A stretch of 36,554 nt of DNA. It comes from Methylobacterium crusticola. GTDB taxonomy: Bacteria > Pseudomonadota > Alphaproteobacteria > Rhizobiales > Beijerinckiaceae. Where the stretch lies: positions 1 to 36,554 of the forward strand of contig NZ_QOWC01000071.1 of the NCBI RefSeq assembly GCF_003574465.1, given 5' to 3'. The notes under the pieces are model-generated. The model was not told the DNA's origin. It saw only the letters and a program-made list of their open reading frames with translations, and made no database searches. Below, in pieces: positions 31,348-36,554 of this stretch; position 1 is the first letter of the stretch, and each line of letters starts with the position of its first letter. A program made the translations under genes and the position numbers.

Positions 31348-32196
31348 ATGCGCCCGGCCGGACGGCACGCCCTCGAGATCCTGGCCCGTCTCGGCTACGG
31401 CGCGCGCGGCTTCACCTACTGCCTCGTCGGCGGCCTCGCGCTGCTGGCGGCCTTCGGCGCCGGCGGGCAGGCCGGCGGCAGCCGCAGCGCCCTCCTGGTC
31501 CTGCTCGAGCGGCCCTTCGGCCGCGCCCTCCTCGCCGCGGTCGCCCTCGGGCTCGCGGCCTTCGCGCTCTGGCGGGTGGTGGAGGCTTTGAGCGACGCGG
31601 ACGGCCACGGCCGCTCCCCCAAGGGCCTCGCCACGCGGGCGGGCCACCTCCTCGGCGGCGGCCTCTACGGCTCCCTCGGCGTCTCCCTGCTGGGGGTGGC
31701 GCTCGGCCGCGGCCGCGGCGGCGGCGCGGAGGACCAGGGCGCCCGCGACTGGACCGCGTGGCTGCTCCAGCAGCCCTTCGGGCAGTGGCTCGTCGGCGCC
31801 GTCGGTCTCGGCGTGGTCGCGGCCGGGGCCGCCTTCGTGCTCAAGGGCTGGCGGGGCGACGTGACCCGGCTCCTGGCGCTGCCGGTCGACGCCCGCCCCT
31901 GGGCGGTGCAGGTCGGCCGCTTCGGCTACGCCGCCCGCGGCGTTACCTTCTGGATCATCGGCGGGTTCCTGGTCGCCGCGGCGCTCGAGAGCCGGTCGAG
32001 CGACGTCAAGGGGCTCGGCGGCGCCCTGCAGGCCCTGCGCGGGCAGCCCTACGGCTGGGTGCTGCTCGCCCTCACGGCCGCGGGCCTCGCGGCGTTCGGG
32101 ACCTTCGGCCTCGTGCAGGCGCGCTACCGGCGCATCGACCCGCCGGACCTCGGGGCGGCCGGGAAGGCGGTGGCGGACGGGGCGCTGGGCCGCTAG
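31348..32196 (+). CDS. DUF1206 domain-containing membrane protein
   Basis: The 282-residue protein has six predicted TM helices in three two-helix repeats. The start of a repeat is visible as LGYGARGFTYCLVGG near the N-terminus and again as FGYAARGVTFWIIGG in the third; the middle repeat is less conserved. This is the DUF1206 pattern. The function is unknown. A TTG at 31342 is a possible start two codons upstream, but the ATG at 31348 is preferred. It lies 12 bp after the TerB-like gene and probably shares its transcript. Confidence 0.82.
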   Translation: MRPAGRHALEILARLGYGARGFTYCLVGGLALLAAFGAGGQAGGSRSALLVLLERPFGRALLAAVALGLAAFALWRVVEALSDADGHGRSPKGLATRAGHLLGGGLYGSLGVSLLGVALGRGRGGGAEDQGARDWTAWLLQQPFGQWLVGAVGLGVVAAGAAFVLKGWRGDVTRLLALPVDARPWAVQVGRFGYAARGVTFWIIGGFLVAAALESRSSDVKGLGGALQALRGQPYGWVLLALTAAGLAAFGTFGLVQARYRRIDPPDLGAAGKAVADGALGR

Positions 32197-32314
32197 GGCG
32201 CTTCCCCCGAACCGGTCGCGCCAGCGGCGGCCCGCGCCGGCCCGGATTGCACCGGCCCGCGCGCCGGCGTTTATGGGCGCGGTCCGGCCGTGCCGGACGG
32301 TACGGAGAGCCGCC

Positions 32315-32785
32315 ATGGACGCACCCCTTCCGCTCAACACCGAGTTCCTGTTCCGCCTCGGCCTGTCGGTCGGCGCCCCCCAGGCGATCGGCCCGACGCG
32401 CAGCGGCGCGCTGCGCGTCGTCCCGGTCACCGGCGGCACCTTCGAGGGCCCGCGCCTGAGCGGCGAGGTGGCGGCGGGCGGCGGGGGCGACTGGCTGCGC
32501 GTGGAGCCCGACGGCACGACGCATCTCGACGTGCGCCTGACCCTGCGGGCGTCCGGGGGCGGGCTGATCTACTGCCAGTACACCGGCCTGCGGGCCGGGC
32601 CGCCCGAGGTGCTGGAGCGCCTCGGGCGCGGCGAGGCGGTGGACCCGGCCGCGTACTACTTCCGCGTCGCCGTGCGCTTCGAGACGAGCGCGCCCGATCT
32701 CGCCTGGCTCAACCACACCCTCGCGGTCGGCGTGGGGCAGCGGCCCCCGACCGGGCCGCTCTACGACATCTACGCGGTGCTGTAG
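32315..32785 (+). CDS. DUF3237 domain-containing protein
   Basis: The 156-residue cytoplasmic protein matches DUF3237: NTEFLFRLGLSVGAPQAIG near the start, then GALRVVPVTGGTFEGPRLSGEV and GGDWLRVEPDGTTHLDVRLTLR, and a C-terminal YYFRVAVRFETSAPDLAWLNHTL (patterns only). These are small beta-barrel proteins without a known activity, often beside catabolic genes. The ATG at 32315 follows a GGAGAG ribosome binding site. It converges with an aminotransferase gene; the 87-bp gap has a 6-bp GC hairpin (32830-32848) but no T-run. Confidence 0.82.
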   Translation: MDAPLPLNTEFLFRLGLSVGAPQAIGPTRSGALRVVPVTGGTFEGPRLSGEVAAGGGGDWLRVEPDGTTHLDVRLTLRASGGGLIYCQYTGLRAGPPEVLERLGRGEAVDPAAYYFRVAVRFETSAPDLAWLNHTLAVGVGQRPPTGPLYDIYAVL

Positions 32786-32872
32786 GGCCACGCGCATCCC
32801 GGCGTCGCGGCGGCCCCCTCCGCAGCGTCGCCGGGCGCGGGCCCCGGCCTCGGCCGTGGGCGGTTGCGCGCC

Positions 32873-34051
32873 TCAGCGCCGGCGGGTCTCCAGGAACCCG
32901 CCGATGCGCTCGAGGGCGCGGGCGATGTTCCCGGCCGAGTTGGCGTAGGACAGGCGCAGGTAGCCCTCGCCGTGGATGCCGAAATCCGGTCCCCCGATGG
33001 TCGCGACGCCCGCCTCCTCCAGGAGCGCGGAGGCGAGCGGCTTCGCCTTCCAGCCCGTCCCGGCGATGTTCGGGAAGGCGTAGAAGGCGCCCTTCGGGGT
33101 GATGCACGACACGCCGGGCAGCCGGTTCAGGCCCTCCACGACGAGCAGGCGGCGCCGGTCGAACTCCGCCATCATGGCGGCGACGCAGTCCTGCGGCCCG
33201 TCGAGGGCGGCGATGCCGGCCCATTGCGTCGCCGCGTTGACGCAGGAGAACGAGTTCACCGCGAGCTTGCGGGCGGCGTCGTAGAGCGGCGCGGGCCAGA
33301 CCGACCAGCCGAGGCGCCAGCCCGTCATCGCGTAGGTCTTCGAGGCGCCGTCGAGGTAGATCAGCCGGTCGCGGATCTCCGGGTAGGCGAGCAGCGTGTG
33401 GTGGCGCTCGCCGTCGTACGTCATGGTCCCGTAGATCTCGTCGGACAGGATCGCGACGCCGGGGTGGCGCGCGAGCCCGGCCACCAGCGCGTCGATCTCG
33501 GCCCGCGGCGTCACGCCGCCGGTCGGGTTGGCGGGCGAGTTCAGGATCAGCAGCCGGGTGCGCGGCGTGATCAGCGCCAGCGTCTCCTCGGCCGAGAACG
33601 CGAAGCCGTTCTCCTCGCGGATCGGCACCGGCACGGGCGTCGCGCCGGTGAACTCGATCATCGAGCGGTAGATCGGGAAGCCCGGGTCGGGGTAGAGGAT
33701 CTCGGCGCCCGGCTCGCCGAACATCAGGATCGCCACGAACATGGTGACCTTGCCGCCGGGCACGATCAGCACCTGGTCGGGCGGGACCGCGACGCCGAGG
33801 CGCCGGTCGAGGTCCCGGGCCACGGCCTCCCGCAGCGGCAGGATGCCGACGGCCGGGGTGTAGCCGTGGTGCCCGTCGCGCAGGGCCTTGACCGCCGCCT
33901 CGACGACGTGGGGCGGCGTCGGCATGTCGGGCTGGCCGATGCCGAGGTTGATCACGTCGCGCCCGCTCTCTGCCAGCGCCGTGGCGCGGGCCAGAACCGC
34001 GAACGCGTTCTCCTCCCCGATGCGCGAGAAGGCCGGGACGACGGTCGGCAT
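32873..34051 (-). CDS. PLP-dependent class I/II aminotransferase
   Basis: The 392-residue protein is a fold-type I aminotransferase. Visible landmarks are NLGIGQPDMPTPPHVVEAA, YTPAVGILPLREAVA, LNSPANPTGG (substrate-carboxylate-binding Asn in the NPTGG loop), ILSDEIYGTMTYDG (Asp and Tyr at the PLP) and Lys238 in DGASKTYAMTGWRLGW, the PLP Schiff-base lysine. The C-terminal Arg in YLRLSYANS would bind the substrate carboxylate. The subgroup is aspartate-type, but the amino donor and acceptor cannot be told. A small membrane-protein gene lies 35 bp upstream on the same strand. The function in metabolism is unknown; DUF3237 and dehydratase genes are neighbours. Confidence 0.85.
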   Translation of the reverse strand: MPTVVPAFSRIGEENAFAVLARATALAESGRDVINLGIGQPDMPTPPHVVEAAVKALRDGHHGYTPAVGILPLREAVARDLDRRLGVAVPPDQVLIVPGGKVTMFVAILMFGEPGAEILYPDPGFPIYRSMIEFTGATPVPVPIREENGFAFSAEETLALITPRTRLLILNSPANPTGGVTPRAEIDALVAGLARHPGVAILSDEIYGTMTYDGERHHTLLAYPEIRDRLIYLDGASKTYAMTGWRLGWSVWPAPLYDAARKLAVNSFSCVNAATQWAGIAALDGPQDCVAAMMAEFDRRRLLVVEGLNRLPGVSCITPKGAFYAFPNIAGTGWKAKPLASALLEEAGVATIGGPDFGIHGEGYLRLSYANSAGNIARALERIGGFLETRRR

Positions 34052-34086
34052 GCCTCAGATCCTCGACGTTCGCCGCGCGGTCCCGC

Positions 34087-34299
34087 TCAGTGCTGCGAGT
34101 TGCGGGCCGCGAGCCGGCTCGCGCCGAAGGACAGGGCTCCGCCGATCAGCGTGAGCACGACGCCGACCTTGATCGCCGACCAGAGCAGCGAGCGCTCGAT
34201 GCCGGCGTCGGTCAGCATGATGATCAGGCAGACGAGCACCGGGATCGACACCACGATGGCGATCGGAACGAGCGGGTTGGTCGGCGTCTCTTGGCTCAT
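34087..34299 (-). CDS. Small two-TM membrane protein, unknown
   Basis: The 70-residue product has two TM helices (about residues 11-29 and 41-60) and a charged tail. I do not recognise it. The sequence reads like a real small membrane protein: the hydrophobic spans are continuous and the loop DAGIERS is short and polar. The start ATG is at 34299. It lies 35 bp upstream of the aminotransferase gene on the same strand, so the two may be co-transcribed. No function is suggested. Confidence 0.6.
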   Translation of the reverse strand: MSQETPTNPLVPIAIVVSIPVLVCLIIMLTDAGIERSLLWSAIKVGVVLTLIGGALSFGASRLAARNSQH

Positions 34300-34423
34300 C
34301 GAACGGGCTCCCCGGCAGAGATGGCGAGCGGCCTCATAGCACCGCGGCGCGGCCCTGGGGACACCCGCGGCCGCAGATTTCTTCGCCCTGCGACGCTGCG
34401 GTCCCGACGGGCCCGGCCATGCG

Positions 34424-34454
34424 CCGGCCGGTGTTGCCTTCCTGCACCGGCCGG
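34424..34454. promoter_or_regulatory. Perfect hairpin upstream of the sugar-acid dehydratase gene
   Basis: A perfect 10-bp inverted repeat, CCGGCCGGTG / CACCGGCCGG, is separated by 11 bases, in the 313-bp gap between the divergent small membrane protein and the dehydratase. No T-run follows, so a terminator is less likely than an operator or an RNA hairpin. A shorter palindrome AGAAC-G-GTTCT follows near 34470. The rest of the gap shows nothing else recognisable. Confidence 0.4.
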
Positions 34455-34612
34455 GTCCATAGGTTCGTCAGAACGGTTCTCGACAAGAAGGGACCCGGGC
34501 CGGGCCGCGCGGGGATGTCCCCTGCGCGGCGCCGCCCGGGCTCCAGGGATCGCGCCTCGTTCCGCGCCTGGCGGACGCCTCGCGGGGCGATGCTTTGGGA
34601 AGGGAAGTCCGC

Positions 34613-36424
34613 ATGGCCCAGACGCCTCGTCAACGGATCGATGCCAGCCGCCTGCGCTCGCGGCTCTGGTTCGACAACCCCGACAATCCGGGCATGACCG
34701 CCCTCTACCTCGAGCGCTACCTGAACTACGGCCTGACCCTGGCCGAGCTGCAGGGCGGCAAGCCGCTGATCGGCATCGCCCAGACAGGGTCCGACCTCTC
34801 GCCCTGCAACCGCCACCACCTCGAGCTCGCCAAGCGGGTGCGCGAGGGCATCACGGCGGCCGGCGGCGTCGCCTTCGAGTTCCCCTGCCACCCGATCCAG
34901 GAGACGGGCAAGCGGCCCACCGCCTCCCTCGACCGCAACCTCGCCTACCTGTCCCTGGTCGAAGTGCTGTACGGCTACCCCCTCGACGGCGTGGTGCTGC
35001 TCACCGGCTGCGACAAGACGATGCCGGCCTGCCTGATGGCCGCCGCCACGGTGAACATCCCGGCCATCGCCCTCAACGTCGGCCCGATGCTCAACGGCTG
35101 GAGCCGCGGCGAGCGCACCGGCTCGGGCACCGTGGTCTGGAAGGCGCGCGAGCGCCACGCGGCCGGCGACATCGACTACCAGCAGTTCCTCGACATCGTG
35201 GCCTCCTCGGCGCCCTCCACGGGCCACTGCAACACGATGGGCACCGCCTCGACCATGAACGCCCTCGCGGAGGCGCTCGGCATGGCGCTGCCGGGCTCGT
35301 CCGCGATCCCGGCGCCCTACCGCGAGCGCGGACAGGCCTCCTACGCCAGCGGCCAGCGCATCGTCGAGATGGTCTGGGAGGACCTCAAGCCCTCCGACAT
35401 CCTCACCCGCGAGGCGTTCGAGAACGCCATCGTGGCGAACACCGCCATCGGCGGCTCCACCAACGCGCCGATCCACATCAACGCCATCGCCAAGCTGATG
35501 GGCGTGCCCCTGACCTGCGACGACTGGGAGCGCGTCGGCTACGACGTGCCGCTCCTCGTCAACATGCAGCCCGCCGGGCACTACCTCGGCGAGGAGTACT
35601 ACCGCGCGGGCGGCCTGCCGGCCGTGATGGCCGAGCTGATCGAGGCGGGCAAGCTCCACGAGAACGCCCTGACCTGCAACGGCCGCACGCTGGGCGAGAA
35701 CTGCACCGGGGCCAAGACCTGGGACCGGGACGTCATCAAGCCCTACGGCGAGCCCCTGCGCGAGCGCGCCGGCTTCCTCAACCTCAAGGGCACGCTGTTC
35801 GACTCGGCGATCATGAAGACGAGCGTCATCAGCCGCGAGTTCTACGACCGCTACCTCGCCGACCCCGACGATCCCTACGCCTTCGAGGGCCGGGTCGTGG
35901 TGTTCGACGGGCCGGAGGATTACCACCACCGCATCGACGACCCCGCCCTCGACATCGACTCGCGCACGATCCTGATCATGCGCGGGGCCGGCCCGATCGG
36001 CTATCCGGGCGCCGCCGAGGTGGTGAACATGCAGCCCCCCGGCGCCCTGATCCGCCAGGGCGTGCTCTCGCTGCCCTGCATCGGCGACGGGCGCCAGTCC
36101 GGCACCTCGGGCACGCCCTCGATCCTCAACGCCTCGCCGGAGGCGGCGGCCGGGGGCGGCCTCGCCCTGCTCCAGAACGGCGACCGCGTCCGCATCGACC
36201 TCAACCGGCGCAAGGCGGACATCCTCCTCTCCGACGAGGAGTTGCAGCGGCGGCGCGACGACCTCGCGGCCCGGGGCGGCTACGCCTATCCGGCGAGCCA
36301 GACGCCCTGGCAGGCGATCCAGCGGGCGATGGTCGAGCAGCTCGCCGACGGCATGACCCTCAAGGGCTCCGAGGTGTTCCAGCGCATCGCGCAGGAGAAG
36401 GGCGTCCCGCGGGACAACCACTGA
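34613..36424 (+). CDS. IlvD/Edd-family sugar-acid dehydratase, xylonate dehydratase-like
   Basis: The 603-residue protein is close to xylonate dehydratase XylD: the first 20 residues after the start lead to WFDNPDNPGMTALYLERYLNY, and the GPMLNGW and GSGTVVWKARE stretches are those of the family. It dehydrates sugar acids to 2-keto-3-deoxy acids using an Fe-S cluster held by Cys65 (SPCNRHH), Cys133 (GCDKTMPAC) and Cys206 (GHCNTMGTAST). The length matches Caulobacter XylD (about 595). The exact substrate (xylonate, arabonate or another) is not fixed by sequence. No other sugar-pathway gene is in the window. The ATG at 34613 follows a GGGAAGGGAAG ribosome binding site. Confidence 0.85.
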   Translation: MAQTPRQRIDASRLRSRLWFDNPDNPGMTALYLERYLNYGLTLAELQGGKPLIGIAQTGSDLSPCNRHHLELAKRVREGITAAGGVAFEFPCHPIQETGKRPTASLDRNLAYLSLVEVLYGYPLDGVVLLTGCDKTMPACLMAAATVNIPAIALNVGPMLNGWSRGERTGSGTVVWKARERHAAGDIDYQQFLDIVASSAPSTGHCNTMGTASTMNALAEALGMALPGSSAIPAPYRERGQASYASGQRIVEMVWEDLKPSDILTREAFENAIVANTAIGGSTNAPIHINAIAKLMGVPLTCDDWERVGYDVPLLVNMQPAGHYLGEEYYRAGGLPAVMAELIEAGKLHENALTCNGRTLGENCTGAKTWDRDVIKPYGEPLRERAGFLNLKGTLFDSAIMKTSVISREFYDRYLADPDDPYAFEGRVVVFDGPEDYHHRIDDPALDIDSRTILIMRGAGPIGYPGAAEVVNMQPPGALIRQGVLSLPCIGDGRQSGTSGTPSILNASPEAAAGGGLALLQNGDRVRIDLNRRKADILLSDEELQRRRDDLAARGGYAYPASQTPWQAIQRAMVEQLADGMTLKGSEVFQRIAQEKGVPRDNH

Positions 36425-36554
36425 GAGCCCGGGCCGGGCGGGGCGCCGTCCCGCCCGGGGACGCCGCGCGGCCTCGACAGGGCGCCGCGACGGTGCAGGC
36501 CGCGCCGCCCGGCGCGACGGCGAGGTCGGCCGTGCCGGCGCGCTCGGCCGCGAG
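36425..36554. other. Window end, no gene recognised
   Basis: The last 130 bases after the dehydratase stop are GC-rich with short inverted repeats (for example CCCGGGCCGGGCGGGGC-like stretches). I see no coding region, terminator with T-run or repeat that I can support. Confidence 0.4.

Noticed and set aside
1..36554. tRNA genes, rRNA, CRISPR arrays, insertion sequences, prophage genes
   Set aside because: None was seen. The repeats present are short local duplications without the regular spacers of CRISPR or the ends of a transposon.

Overview
The window looks like a chromosomal segment of a very GC-rich alphaproteobacterium, most likely Methylobacterium or a close relative in the Hyphomicrobiales. 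The grounds are an EcfG-type general-stress sigma factor with NepR-like sequences, a DUF1236 exported protein, an EfeUOB iron-uptake operon, KpsT/KpsE-type export proteins and GTG/TTG starts in very GC-rich DNA. The genus is an inference from gene content and style; no rRNA or other marker gene is present.

Layout. (1) 0.2-3.6 kb: a RecX-like recombination regulator, a divergent membrane-anchored TAXI-type solute-binding protein and an MFS exporter. (2) 3.7-5.7 kb: kpsT and kpsE, the ATPase and the polysaccharide co-polymerase of a capsule-type ABC exporter, without the permease kpsM. Four 17-bp tandem repeats duplicate the end of kpsE. (3) 6.1-9.4 kb: efeU, efeO and efeB, a complete ferrous/heme-iron uptake system. 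(4) 9.5-14.6 kb, all on the minus strand: a DUF2147 protein, a TetR regulator with a clear palindromic operator, a trans-aconitate methyltransferase, a small NepR-like protein, a DUF1236 protein with its own terminator and a candidate EcfG promoter, an EcfG sigma factor whose N-terminus looks like a fused NepR anti-sigma domain, and a class II glutamine amidotransferase.

(5) 14.7-26.2 kb, minus strand: the centrepiece is one 11.5-kb operon, actA-actB-actCD-actE-actF-(180-aa protein)-coxB-coxA-coxC-subunit IV. It encodes Alternative Complex III (a quinol:cytochrome c oxidoreductase) together with a caa3-type heme-copper oxidase. Every junction except the last is a 4-base ATGA or GTGA overlap. 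ActC and ActD are fused into one polypeptide. An unassigned single-TM protein sits exactly between the two enzymes. Electrons would run from quinol through ActB/ActA/ActE hemes and Fe-S clusters to the CoxB cytochrome domain, CuA and the CoxA binuclear centre. CoxA has a YSHPAVY motif, as in type A2 oxidases.

(6) 26.4-36.6 kb: an FAD-dependent GMC oxidoreductase, a divergent tannase/feruloyl-esterase-family secreted hydrolase, a DUF3750 protein, a TerB-like/DUF533 protein followed by a DUF1206 membrane protein, a DUF3237 protein, a class I/II aminotransferase, a small two-TM protein and an IlvD/Edd-family sugar-acid dehydratase close to xylonate dehydratase.

No tRNA, rRNA, insertion sequence, phage gene or CRISPR array was seen. 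The most interesting elements are the NepR-like/EcfG fusion with a second NepR-like gene nearby, and the ACIII-caa3 operon with its ActCD fusion and unassigned linker protein.
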